From positions 2,604,001 to 2,668,000 of the forward strand of contig CAWDMP010000002.1 in the NCBI GenBank assembly GCA_963803495.1: a stretch of 64,000 bases of DNA, in the 5' to 3' direction. The translations under genes were made by a program, and so were the position numbers. The stretch's first letter is position 1. Each line of letters opens with the position of its first letter. Below the pieces are notes generated by a model. It did no database searches. It was given only the letters and a program-made list of their open reading frames with translations, and was not told where the DNA came from. The DNA is from Persicitalea sp963803495. GTDB taxonomy: Bacteria > Bacteroidota > Bacteroidia > Cytophagales > Spirosomataceae. Below are positions 37,068 to 46,396 of this stretch, piece after piece.

Positions 37068-37439
37068 GTGTCCTTTAATTTACTACCAAACGGCCCATCT
37101 ATGTTGCAAGACCCCTCGATGGCGGACGTCATCATGCTCGTCCCGCTCAAAAGTTACCTCCTCCTGGCCACCGCGCTCTTCGTGATCGGCATCGTGGGGG
37201 TACTTGTCCGGCGCAACGCCATCGTCATTTTCATGTCCGTCGAGCTGATGCTCAACTCGGTCAATCTCATCCTGATCGCCTTTTCCTCCTACCGTTCCGA
37301 CCCCTCCGCTCAGGTTTTCGTCTTTTTCATCATGGCCGTAGCCGCCGCCGAAGTAGCCGTTGGCCTGGCGATTATCGTCATGATTTACCGAAATACCCGT
37401 ACTATCGATGTTGGGTTTTTGAATAAGCTGAGGGGATAG
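37068..37439 (+). CDS. nuoK: NADH-quinone oxidoreductase subunit K, copy 2
   Basis: 123 residues from GTG 37068, or shorter from ATG 37101 or 37119. Three membrane helices. Both key glutamates are kept in VIFMSVELMLNSVNLILIAF and AVAAAEVAVGLAIIV. It differs from copy 1 at many positions and is not a recent duplicate. It leads the nuoKLMN block. MrpC is a homologue, but the neighbours are nuoL/M/N and not mrp genes. Confidence 0.9.
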   Translation: MSFNLLPNGPSMLQDPSMADVIMLVPLKSYLLLATALFVIGIVGVLVRRNAIVIFMSVELMLNSVNLILIAFSSYRSDPSAQVFVFFIMAVAAAEVAVGLAIIVMIYRNTRTIDVGFLNKLRG

Positions 37440-37447
37440 TAGTTTTT

Positions 37448-37622
37448 GGTATTAGGTTGTTAGGCGTTAGGTTCAATCTATCAGATTATTAATAATTCAA
37501 AATTTTATTGTAAATAAGAGCGTAATTATTTTACATCTTTTGAGAAGATGACTTTTAGTTCCAGAAATAATATTCAATAAGGCGAATTTGATTGTTTACC
37601 TAATACCTAACAACCTAATACC
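37448..37622. repeat. Long inverted repeat in the nuoK2-nuoL spacer
   Basis: 24-base arms 37448-37471 and 37599-37622 pair with two mismatches across an AT-rich loop of 127 bases. The right arm is built from a repeated word (CCTAATA / CCTAACA) and ends 20 bases before the nuoL ATG. No gene is seen in the spacer. Confidence 0.75.
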
Positions 37623-37642
37623 TAATAACCCAAAAATACCTA

Positions 37643-39563
37643 ATGCCCACCACATTACTCATTCTCATTCCCCTCCTTCCCCTGATCGGCTTTCTGATCA
37701 ATGGCATCGGGTTTCGTCATATCCCCAAAGGAGCGGCCGGGCTGATCGGTTCGCTGGCCGCGTTGGGTAGTTTTGCGGCGTCGGTCGCGGTGTTGCTGGC
37801 TTTCAAGGAAGGTGGCAGTCAGCCGATGGTCGTGTCGTTGTTCGACTGGATTACGGTCGGGGAGCTAAGCATCCCGTTCTCCTTCCAGGTCGATCAGCTG
37901 TCGCTGCTGATGTTGATGATCATCACGGGTGTAGGCTCGCTGATCCACATCTACTCGATTGGCTACATGAAGCACGACGAGGGTTTTGGGAAGTTCTTTT
38001 CCTTCCTGAACCTATTCCTTTTCTTCATGCTGTTGCTGGTGCTGGGCTCCAACTACGTCATCATGTTTATCGGTTGGGAGGGCGTCGGGCTTTGCTCGTA
38101 CCTGCTGATTGGCTTTTGGAATAAAAACACCGACTACAACAACGCCGCCCGCAAGGCATTCATCATGAACCGCGTCGGCGACCTGGGCTTCCTGCTGGGG
38201 ATTTTTACGATGATCCACGCCTTCGGCACCGTCGAGTACACCGAAGTGTTCCGACAGGCGACCGGCTTGCCCGTGGGCGACCACGTCATTTTTGCCATCA
38301 CGATGTTGCTGTTTGTAGGCGCGATGGGCAAATCGGCCCAAATTCCGCTCTACACTTGGCTACCCGACGCCATGGCTGGCCCGACGCCCGTGTCAGCGCT
38401 GATCCACGCGGCCACGATGGTCACGGCGGGCGTCTACATGGTCATTCGTTCCAACGTGCTTTACACTTTGGCGCCCCAAACGCTCGAAATCGTGGCGGTC
38501 ATCGGGGCCGTGACGGCGCTGTTTGCGGCTTCGATCGGTATCCTGCAAAATGACATCAAGAAAGTACTTGCCTACTCTACGGTGAGTCAGTTGGGCTATA
38601 TGTTCCTGGGATTGGGCGTGATGGCGTATTCATCGTCGATGTTCCACGTCATTACCCATGCCTTCTTCAAAGCGCTGCTCTTTTTGGGCGCGGGTAGCGT
38701 GATCCATGCCATGTCTGACGAGCAGGATATCCGCTACATGGGCGGCTTGCGCAAGAAAACTGCCGATCACTTTCATCACGTTTGCCGTCGCCACCTGGGC
38801 CATTGCCGGATTGCCGCCTTTCGCCGGTTTCTTCTCCAAAGACGAAATTCTGGCCCATGCCTACGAGCACAGCAAAATACTGTGGGGCGTCGGTCTGCTG
38901 GCTTCGGCGATGACGTCCTTTTATATGTTCCGACTCTTGTTCCTGACGTTCTTCGGCAGTTTCCGGGGTACCCAAGAGCAGGAGCAACACCTACACGAAT
39001 CGCCCTCGGCTATGACGATTCCACTTGTGGTACTGGCGATCTTCTCGGCGGTCGGGGGCTTTATCAACGTACCCGAGGCCTTAGGCGGCGGCGCGATGCT
39101 GGCCGAATTCATGAGCCCGCTCTTCGACGCCGCGCGCGGCGCCAATCCCCAGGCCTTCGCGGCCGAGGCAATGTCGCATTCCGAAGAATTCATGCTGATG
39201 GGCATTTCGGTGGTCGTAGCGCTGGTAGCGGCCGTGGTGGCCTACGTGATGTATCTCAGCCGCAACGCTGTGCCAGCCCCTGAGTCGGAGCCGCGCACCG
39301 GCCTGGAAAAAGTGGTCTATCACAAGTACTACATCGACGAATTGTACGACGCCGTATTTGTAAAACCCATGAAAACGCTCTCGAACCTGCTGGCGAGCTT
39401 CGGCGAATTTTTCATCGACCTGTTCGTCAACGGCGCGGGAAAACTAGTCAACGGACTTGCCAATCTGGGTCGTAAATCCCAAACCGGCTCCGTCAGTACC
39501 TACGTATTCGCCATGGTCGTCGGCATCATGGTCATCTTGTTCTGGAATCTACTTATTAATTAG
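37643..39563 (+). CDS. nuoL: NADH-quinone oxidoreductase subunit L, one frameshift
   Basis: Largest antiporter-like subunit of complex I membrane arm. Core motifs: FIGWEGVGLCSYLLIGFW, GAMGKSAQIPLYTWLPDAMA with the channel Lys, and HAATMVTAGVYM. At an A run (38756-38759) one extra A breaks the frame after MGGLRKK; the other frame goes on with LPITFITFAVATWAIAGLPP and FAGFFSKDEILAHAYEHSKI to the stop at 39563. About 639 residues when repaired, with the lateral helix at the C-terminus. Probably a sequence error, since loss of NuoL would cripple respiration. Confidence 0.92.
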
Positions 39564-39564
39564 T

Positions 39565-39620
39565 GAATTAGTGAATGTCGGAATTAGTGAATATTCCCAC
39601 ATTCCGACATTCACTAATTC
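39565..39620. repeat. 20-bp stem hairpin in the nuoL-nuoM spacer
   Basis: Perfect arms 39565-39584 and 39601-39620 with a 16-base loop. It begins 2 bases after the nuoL stop and ends 12 bases before the nuoM ATG. The loop repeats part of the arm (TTAGTGAAT). Confidence 0.85.
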
Positions 39621-39632
39621 CAAATTGACTCT

Positions 39633-41083
39633 ATGTTTACAATACTCCTGATACTTATTCCCCTCATTACGGGGGTGCTGACGCTGAGTTTGGGCGGGCG
39701 GGTGGCCAAGCAAATTGCTTTGGCCGGCACGCTGGCTGAACTGGGCATGGCGATCTTCGTCTGGACGATGTTCAATCCGGCAGCGGGACGGCAGTTCGGC
39801 TTCAACTACGCCTGGATTGCTTCGGCGGGTGTCAGCTTCGGCGCAGGCATCGACGGCATCAGTATGTTGTTGGTACTACTGACGGCTTTCCTCACGCCGC
39901 TGATCGTGCTCTCGGCTTTTGGACACAACTACCGCAATCCTTCGACGTTCTATTCGCTTATCGTTTTCATGGAAGCCGCGCTGATTGGCGTGTTCACGGC
40001 CACCGACGCCTTCCTTTTCTACTTTTTCTTCGAGGCCGCGCTTGTTCCGGTGTACTTCCTGGCGGCGATTTGGGGTGGGGAAAATCGCCTGAAAGTGACG
40101 TTCAAGTTCTTTGTCTACACCATTTTCGGTAGCCTGTTCATGCTGGTGGCGCTGGTGTACTTGTACTTCCAAACGCCCGGCGCGCATTCTTCCGCCATCA
40201 CGGCATTCTACGATTTGCAGTTGACGCCCACCGCGCAAGGCTGGGTGTTCTGGGCATTTTTTGTGGCTTTCGCCATCAAAATGCCGCTCTTTCCTTTCCA
40301 CACCTGGCAGCCAGATACCTACACCGAATCGCCTACACCCGCCACCATGCTTTTGGCCGGGATTATGTTAAAAATGGGTATTTACGGACTGATTCGTCTG
40401 TTGTTGCCCATCACGCCGCTGGCGCTTAACCAATGGGGGGCCGTAGCCATCGTGCTGTCGGTGATTGGCATTATCTACGGCTCGATCATCGCCATTCAGC
40501 AACGCGACATGAAGCGCTTGGTTGCCTACTCGTCTTTCGCGCACGTCGGACTGATGTCGGCGGGGGTGTTCTCGGGCACGATCAACGGGATGCAGGGCGC
40601 GATGATCCAGATGCTGGCCCACGGGATCAACGTCGTCGGAATGCTCTTCGTGGTCGACATCATTTTCAGCCGCACCCAAACCCGGCACCTCGACCATCTG
40701 GGCGGCATCACCCAGAAGACACCCGGCCTAAGCGTGTACTTCATGGTACTGTTGCTGGGCAGCGTGGCACTTCCCGCTCACGAGCGGTTTCGTGGGTGAG
40801 TTCCTGCTATTGGCAGGCGTGTTTGAATATAACAATTGGCTCGGTGCAGTGGCCGGATTGACTATCATTCTCGGTGCAGTGTACTTGCTTCGCATGTTCC
40901 AAAAGTCGATGTTCGGCAACTTATCATCCGCCACCGAAAATTTCAAGGGTTTGACCTATAAGCGAAAAAGCTGTTTTGATTCCGCTTACGATCATGGTAT
41001 TCTGGATCGGCATTTACCCCAGTACCTTCCTGACGATCACCGAACCCGCCGTCAATCAATTATTGAGATTTATTCATAACTAA
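39633..41083 (+). CDS. nuoM: NADH-quinone oxidoreductase subunit M, two frameshifts
   Basis: Antiporter-like subunit of complex I. Signature blocks: FFFEAALVPVYFLAAIWGGE, AFAIKMPLFPFHTWQPDTYT and AYSSFAHVGLMSAGVFSG. One extra C at 40773-40775 ends the first frame early (at 40799); the continuation FVGEFLLLAGVFEYNNWLGA is in another frame. One extra A in the A5 run at 40975-40979 shifts it again; the true end reads AVLIPLTIMVFWIGIYPSTF and stops at 41083. About 483 residues when repaired. Confidence 0.9.
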
Positions 41084-41087
41084 TTTT

Positions 41088-41174
41088 GAATGATAGAATG
41101 AGTGAATGATAGAATGTTGCTTTCGCGAACTAGAGCCTATTCTATCATTCTATCATTCGCTCATTCACTCATTG
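41088..41174. repeat. Imperfect inverted repeat in the nuoM-nuoN spacer
   Basis: Arms 41088-41116 and 41146-41174 pair over most of their length. Each arm is built from near-direct repeats of GAATGATAGAAT or its complement. It begins 4 bases after the nuoM stop and ends 8 bases before the nuoN ATG. Confidence 0.75.
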
Positions 41175-41182
41175 TTCCCCAC

Positions 41183-42577
41183 ATGATTCCTATCATACTC
41201 CTCTCCGTCCTCGGCATCGTCGTTTTGTTTTTGGGCTTCCTCAAATCCAAGAGCGTATTGCTGCCCGCTACCTTACTGTTTTTGGCTGTGGCTTTGGTCG
41301 GTAATTTCGTAGAGTGGGGGCCGGGTAATATTCTGTACTTCGGCAACATGCTGTCGGTCAATAATTTATCGCTTTCTTTCAATGCGATCGTATTGGTGTC
41401 GGCCTTTATGATCGTCGCCATGACCCAGGGCTTCCAGGATGATGAGGAGTCGCAACCCGCCGAGTACTACGCCATCATGCTCTTCTCTTTGGTAGGGGCG
41501 TTTATGATGATCGGCTTCGAGAACCTTATCATGCTTTTCCTGGGCGTAGAAATTCTCTCTGTTGCCATGTACGTACTCACGGGCAGCGACAAGCGCAATT
41601 TGCGTTCCAACGAAGCGGCTTTGAAGTACTTCCTGATGGGTGCCTTTTCGGCGGGTATCATGCTGTTCGGCATCGCGCTGCTGTACGGTGCCTCGGGCTC
41701 GTTCAGTCTGAGCGGTATCAATGCCTACATCGCCAACGTGCAGGGCGGACCTTCGTACCTGCTGTATGCCGGCCTGCTGTTGCTACTGATCGGGATGCTG
41801 TTCAAGGTATCGGCCGCGCCCTTCCATTTTTGGACGCCCGATGTGTACGAAGGCGCACCCACGATCTTTACGGCATTTATGTCGACAGTCGTCAAGACGG
41901 CGGGTTTCGCCGCGCTGTACCGTCTGCTGTCGCACTCCTTCACCCAGATTTACGACTATTGGTGGATCACGATGGTCGTCATCACGGTACTCACGCTGCT
42001 GATCGGTAACCTCGTGGCCGTGTACCAGGATAGCTTCAAGCGCATGATGGCTTATTCCAGTATTTCGCACGCGGGCTACCTGCTCATCGCGCTCACGGCG
42101 CTCACCGCCCAAACCGAAAACTCGATTCTGTTCTATTCGATGGCCTACTCGGTGGCGACCATTTGCGCTTTCGGGGTACTCATCCCGTTGTCTCGTGAGA
42201 AAGCCATGACGGGCAAGCCACGCGAAACTTACGAGGCCTTTAACGGACTCGCTCGCAATAATCCGCTGCTGGCCTTTGTGCTTACGGTGTCAATGCTGTC
42301 ACTGGCCGGTATTCCACTCACCGCCGGATTCTGGGGTAAGTTTTTCGTCTTCGGCAGCGCCGCTGAGCGCGGGTTGATCTGGCTATTGGTGGTGGCCGTG
42401 CTGATGTCGGCCGTGGGTATTTATTACTATTTCCGGGTGGTGATTGCGGCCTATATGCGCGAGGGCGAGACCGCCCAAATTCGCGTCGCGCCTTTTTATC
42501 AGATCGTTTTGATTTCCGCTACGATCCTCACGATCCTCTTTGGCGTCGCGCCGGGATTGTTCGCGGGATTAGTTTGA
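41183..42577 (+). CDS. nuoN: NADH-quinone oxidoreductase subunit N
   Basis: Antiporter-like subunit of complex I membrane arm, 464 residues from ATG 41183; an upstream ATG at 41102 lies inside the hairpin and is unlikely. Motifs: FLGVEILSVAMYVLTGSDKR (channel Glu), FKVSAAPFHFWTPDVYEGAP (channel Lys), MAYSSISHAGYLLIAL. About 14 membrane helices. Last gene of the block, followed by a strong terminator. Confidence 0.95.
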   Translation: MIPIILLSVLGIVVLFLGFLKSKSVLLPATLLFLAVALVGNFVEWGPGNILYFGNMLSVNNLSLSFNAIVLVSAFMIVAMTQGFQDDEESQPAEYYAIMLFSLVGAFMMIGFENLIMLFLGVEILSVAMYVLTGSDKRNLRSNEAALKYFLMGAFSAGIMLFGIALLYGASGSFSLSGINAYIANVQGGPSYLLYAGLLLLLIGMLFKVSAAPFHFWTPDVYEGAPTIFTAFMSTVVKTAGFAALYRLLSHSFTQIYDYWWITMVVITVLTLLIGNLVAVYQDSFKRMMAYSSISHAGYLLIALTALTAQTENSILFYSMAYSVATICAFGVLIPLSREKAMTGKPRETYEAFNGLARNNPLLAFVLTVSMLSLAGIPLTAGFWGKFFVFGSAAERGLIWLLVVAVLMSAVGIYYYFRVVIAAYMREGETAQIRVAPFYQIVLISATILTILFGVAPGLFAGLV

Positions 42578-42655
42578 TGACGGGGGAAAGGTGGACGGGA
42601 GAAGGGAAGAAAGGATAATAGACCTCGCACGATTTTTCAGATAATCAATAAGCAG

Positions 42656-42688
42656 AAAAGGCCGCAAGATTCATCTTGCGGCCTTTTT
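42656..42688. terminator. Bidirectional terminator between nuoN and the AraC gene
   Basis: Perfect 15-bp stem with a two-base loop: AAAAGGCCGCAAGAT and its complement at 42656-42687, followed by T on both strands. Serves both converging genes. Confidence 0.9.
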
Positions 42689-42739
42689 GGTACGAAACAG
42701 GAGCACTACCAACTTTCCACCGCTCAGGCGGCCCCGTAA

Positions 42740-43672
42740 CTAAACGTTCATCAGCGACTCACGGCGGCGCATCTTGCCAGCCGGGATGCCGAACATCATT
42801 TTGAAGCGGCGGCAGAAGTAGGCGGTGTCTTTGTAGCCCACATCGGAGCCGATGGCGCGAATGCTCTTCTTGGAGGTACGGAGCAGGTCCACGGCTTTCT
42901 CCATGCGCTGGTACTCGATGTAGTCCTGTGGGTTGATGCCCGTGAGCATCTTGAAGTACTGCCCTACGTAGTCTTCCGAGACGTTGGCCACGTTGGCAAG
43001 TACTTTGTTGGACAGATCGCCGCCGAGGTTGTCTTTGATGTAAGCAAAGATATCGATCAGGCGCGGGTCCTTGAAGTAGGTGCTGTTGGTGACCAGCTGT
43101 TCCACAAAAAGCTTGTTTTTGAGGATATAGCGGATGATTTCAATGACGACCTCTTCGGTTTTGATCTTGATAATGCGGCCTTTGCCCGCCGTGTCGGTCA
43201 TGTCCTCGGCCAGAATTTGGTTGATGGTGTTGGCAATCTGGTCGTCGCGCTTGATAAGGAAAGATGGGACATCGAGCGAAGTAAAGAAATTGACCGTATC
43301 GAATACCTTGGCCTCAAAAGAGATCAATCCGAAAGAGTTGGGCAATTTGCCAATCGTCAACGGATCATAGCCCGACTGAATGTAATTATCGCGGTTGGTC
43401 ATGAAATCCTCGTTCGAGACGACTTTGGCCTGACTAGAGCTACCGTAGGTGATGGTGGCGTGTTTGCCGCCGGGAATGAAAAGCATATCACCCGCCTCGA
43501 CCTCGATGGCCTCTTCCCCGACGCTGAAGGAAACTTCCCCATCGTAGAGAATTGTCAGCGAATTCTGTACATCGTAGTAATTCTTGATCGTAATCGGCTG
43601 AAGCATCTGAATGTGGCGGGCTTTCACGAACTTCACGCCAAGCGATTCGATGATTTTATTGTAATCTTCCAT
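42740..43672 (-). CDS. AraC-family regulator with N-terminal cupin-like domain
   Basis: 310 residues from ATG 43672. The N-terminal half has a cupin-like sensor part (EEAIEVEAGDMLFIPGGKHA), then a linker and a C-terminal AraC pair of helix-turn-helix motifs (VANVSEDYVGQYFKMLTGIN, IRAIGSDVGYKDTAYFCRRF). Likely a transcriptional activator or repressor responding to a small ligand; the target is unknown. It has a good promoter of its own. Confidence 0.88.
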   Translation of the reverse strand: MEDYNKIIESLGVKFVKARHIQMLQPITIKNYYDVQNSLTILYDGEVSFSVGEEAIEVEAGDMLFIPGGKHATITYGSSSQAKVVSNEDFMTNRDNYIQSGYDPLTIGKLPNSFGLISFEAKVFDTVNFFTSLDVPSFLIKRDDQIANTINQILAEDMTDTAGKGRIIKIKTEEVVIEIIRYILKNKLFVEQLVTNSTYFKDPRLIDIFAYIKDNLGGDLSNKVLANVANVSEDYVGQYFKMLTGINPQDYIEYQRMEKAVDLLRTSKKSIRAIGSDVGYKDTAYFCRRFKMMFGIPAGKMRRRESLMNV

Positions 43673-43719
43673 AGTAGATAGTTTGGGGGCAGGTGTACCT
43701 GGAAAATACGAATTTTGTA

Positions 43720-43751
43720 CAAATCTAATAAATTGCACAAAACTAATACAA
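43720..43751 (-). promoter_or_regulatory. Promoter of the AraC-family gene
   Basis: On the minus strand, TAGATTTG (43720-43727) fits TAnnTTTG and TTG (43749-43751) lies 21 bases upstream, normal Bacteroidota spacing. The ATG is about 48 bases downstream. Confidence 0.5.
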
Positions 43752-43774
43752 CTATCGTGTCATTAAAATTCAAA

Positions 43775-43813
43775 AAAAAGTGTGCGTTATATAGCTATAG
43801 ACGCACACTTTTT
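43775..43813 (-). terminator. Terminator of the acyl-CoA dehydrogenase gene
   Basis: Perfect 13-bp stem, arms 43775-43787 and 43801-43813, with T runs on both sides; on the minus strand the hairpin is followed by eight T. Confidence 0.8.
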
Positions 43814-43844
43814 AAAGAAAATCACCAAGAATAGAGAATTTTCG

Positions 43845-45011
43845 CTATCTCAGCAGCTCTCGGGCAATCACCAATTTTTGTATTTCTGAGGTACCCTCGT
43901 AGATCTGGGTGATCTTGGCATCGCGCATGAGCCGTTCCACATGGTACTCTTTCACGTAGCCGTAGCCGCCATGAATCTGCACCGCTTCGACGCTCGCCCA
44001 CATGGCGACGTCGGAGGCGTAGAGCTTGGCCATCGCGGCCGACTTGACGTAATCCTTGCCTTCGTCCTTTTCACGGGCGGCTTTGTACACCAGCAGTCGG
44101 GCCGCTTCGATGCGGGTCGCCATCTCGGCCAGTTTGAACTGGATGGCCTGGTGCTCGAATATAGGTTTGTCGAATGTTTTACGCTCTAAGGAGTATTTCA
44201 ACGCCAGCTCGAAGGCTCCTGCCGCAATACCCAAAGCCTGGGCCGCGATGCCGATGCGGCCACCGTTCAGGGTACTCATCGCAAATTTGAAGCCAAATCC
44301 ATCGCCGCCGATGCGGTTTTCCTTAGGTACCTTCACATCGCTGAACATGAGCGAGTGGGTGTCGGAGGCCCGGATGCCGAGCTTATCTTCCTTGCGGCCC
44401 ACGGAGAAGCCTTCCGTGCCTTTTTCCACGATCAGGCAGTTGATGCCCCGGTGCTTTTTCTCGGGGTGCGTCTGCGCCATGACGAAGTACACCGAAGCCG
44501 TGTTGCCATTGGTGATCCAGTTTTTGGTACCGTTCAACAGGTAATGGTCGCCCATGTCTACGGCCGTGGTGTGCTGTGAGGTAGCGTCGGAGCCGGCCTC
44601 GGGTTCCGACAGGCAAAAGGCCCCGATAATTTCGCCGGTCGCCAGTCGGTGGAGGTACTTCTCTTTCTGCTCCTCGTTGCCGAAGGCTTCCAGGCCCCAG
44701 CACACCAGCGAATTGTTGACCGACATGATCACCGAGGCCGAGGCGTCGATCTTCGAGACTTCCTCCACCGCAATAGCGTACGACACCGTATCCATGCCAC
44801 CGCCGCCGTACTCGGGCGACACCATCATGCCCATGAAGCCCATCTCGCCGATTTTACGCAACAGCGCCGGGTCGAAGCGCTGCTCGTTGTCGCGGTCGAT
44901 GACGCCGGATAGTAATTCGGATTGGGTAAAGTCGCGGGCGGCCTTCCGCACCGCTTCGTGCTCTTCGTTGAGGTTGAAATCCAACCCGACCATTTCTGTA
45001 AGTACTGACAT
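43845..45011 (-). CDS. Acyl-CoA dehydrogenase
   Basis: FAD enzyme of fatty-acid or branched-chain amino-acid oxidation; introduces the alpha-beta double bond and passes electrons to ETF. From ATG 45011 it has 388 residues. Motifs: EPEAGSDATSQHTTAVDM, TKNWITNG, KLGIRASDTHSLMFSDVKVP, RMEAA-like helix, and QIYEGTSEIQKLVIARELL with the catalytic Glu. It most resembles short-chain/butyryl types, but substrate is not provable. A longer frame upstream to 45206 has no matching domain. Confidence 0.93.
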   Translation of the reverse strand: MSVLTEMVGLDFNLNEEHEAVRKAARDFTQSELLSGVIDRDNEQRFDPALLRKIGEMGFMGMMVSPEYGGGGMDTVSYAIAVEEVSKIDASASVIMSVNNSLVCWGLEAFGNEEQKEKYLHRLATGEIIGAFCLSEPEAGSDATSQHTTAVDMGDHYLLNGTKNWITNGNTASVYFVMAQTHPEKKHRGINCLIVEKGTEGFSVGRKEDKLGIRASDTHSLMFSDVKVPKENRIGGDGFGFKFAMSTLNGGRIGIAAQALGIAAGAFELALKYSLERKTFDKPIFEHQAIQFKLAEMATRIEAARLLVYKAAREKDEGKDYVKSAAMAKLYASDVAMWASVEAVQIHGGYGYVKEYHVERLMRDAKITQIYEGTSEIQKLVIARELLR

Positions 45012-45091
45012 TGTTTGCTGAATAGTATTTGTTGATTGAGATCTGTGATCGAAGATGAGATACAGCTTCCGGTAAGATAGACCGGTTTGAC

Positions 45092-45099
45092 CAAATATA
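45092..45099 (-). promoter_or_regulatory. Possible -7 promoter box of the acyl-CoA dehydrogenase gene
   Basis: Minus-strand TATATTTG fits TAnnTTTG, about 80 bases before the ATG at 45011. No -33 TTG found. Confidence 0.35.
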
Positions 45100-45181
45100 A
45101 AATTTGCCGTTGATAATTTGAGCGGGCTGCTTAGCTTTGCGGCCCATCCTCCCCACAATCCGTAAAAACGATCCATCATAA

Positions 45182-46369
45182 ATGCCAGACCCGTTTTCGC
45201 TTTCATGGCAATATAACCGCCTTGTCGGGTATGTCGAAAGGAGGGCAGAAGATAAGTACTGGTTGTTGAAGCTTACTGTTTTCTGCGCTTTGCTGTGTTG
45301 GTTCATGGCGATTCCGCCCTACACGGTAGCGGCTACCTCCGACGCTTGGGCGTTCATCAAGATGCAGTCTCAAGACATTCTGCACCCGACCCACCTGGAT
45401 GCCTACATCCGGCGCGAAGCGATGGTGATGCGCTGGATGTTGCCCGCAGTCTATTGGGTTACCGACAGTATCGTGGGCGTTCTGGTCGTTCAGGCGCTGC
45501 TGGGGTGTACCTTTCTCTATCTTTTCCTGCGCGAGGTCTACCACCAAACGAGCGATCCGGTACTCACGGTATTCTTCGGACTGGCCCTTTCGAACATGTT
45601 CATCGTTTCCTGGTTTTTTGTCGACACCGCCGGTTATGGCGACGGCTACGCGCTGTTTTTTCTGATGCTGGCGCTCCTGTCGCGCCAGCCGCTCCTGGTG
45701 TTTCTGTTTTTGCAAGCGGCTTTCTTTGTAGATGAACGGGCCGTCGTGGCCGTGGCGTATGTCGTCATTTGGTGGACTACCCAGGAAGTGTTGAAGCGCA
45801 ATGAAAAGGACAGCCTGGTTTCGGTGGCTCGGAGCGTCTTTACCGTCCGCACCTGGACGGCGATAGCGGCCTTCGTCGCTTACTACGTTTTTAGGCGCTA
45901 CATCATGGCCACCTACTTCTCCGACCACAGCTACAGCGCCGTCGGCACATTGGTGGGGCTTTCCGATGAGCATCGCTGGGGGCAGGGCAGTAGCTTGTGG
46001 ACTTCTTTCGAAGGCGCCTGGCTGCTGTTGGGGGCCGCAGCCTTAGTACTCTACCAGATCGGCCGATCGTGGCTGCTTGCCCTGACGGTCGTCGGATTCG
46101 CCATCCTGCTCATCACGGGACTGCTCGTGCACGATATCAACCGCGCCCTGGCCTACGGGTTTCCGTTTCTGTTGACGGGGAGCCTGATTCTGACCAAAAT
46201 CATTCCGTTAGCCGAATACCGAAAGCTGGTGTTCGTCATGGCGATCGTGTGTATAATCAGCCCAATGTGCTATACGCTGGGCTTCAACAAAATCGTGTGG
46301 GCCGAACCCCTGCCAATCAAAGTCATGATGGCTGTGGACCGCGTAGTCGGCTGGGGGCTATTCGATTGA
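45182..46369 (+). CDS. Polytopic membrane protein A1 (GT-C-like?)
   Basis: 395 residues with about 9-10 membrane helices. I do not recognise a named family. It shares with the gene at 47951 the motifs G-x-x-DG-[YF]A (VDTAGYGDGYALFFLMLAL), FVDERA-V and D-x-[NT]R followed by YGFP. Acidic pairs in a polytopic protein hint at a membrane glycosyltransferase or polymerase (EpsG/GT-C type), which is inference. It forms an A-B pair with the next gene, 27 bases away. Confidence 0.7.
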   Translation: MPDPFSLSWQYNRLVGYVERRAEDKYWLLKLTVFCALLCWFMAIPPYTVAATSDAWAFIKMQSQDILHPTHLDAYIRREAMVMRWMLPAVYWVTDSIVGVLVVQALLGCTFLYLFLREVYHQTSDPVLTVFFGLALSNMFIVSWFFVDTAGYGDGYALFFLMLALLSRQPLLVFLFLQAAFFVDERAVVAVAYVVIWWTTQEVLKRNEKDSLVSVARSVFTVRTWTAIAAFVAYYVFRRYIMATYFSDHSYSAVGTLVGLSDEHRWGQGSSLWTSFEGAWLLLGAAALVLYQIGRSWLLALTVVGFAILLITGLLVHDINRALAYGFPFLLTGSLILTKIIPLAEYRKLVFVMAIVCIISPMCYTLGFNKIVWAEPLPIKVMMAVDRVVGWGLFD

Positions 46370-46396
46370 CCATCCGATCATTCAATCCTGGGTACT

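Noticed and set aside
44056..44544. Open frames antisense to the acyl-CoA dehydrogenase gene
   Set aside because: Low-complexity shadow frames without any motif.
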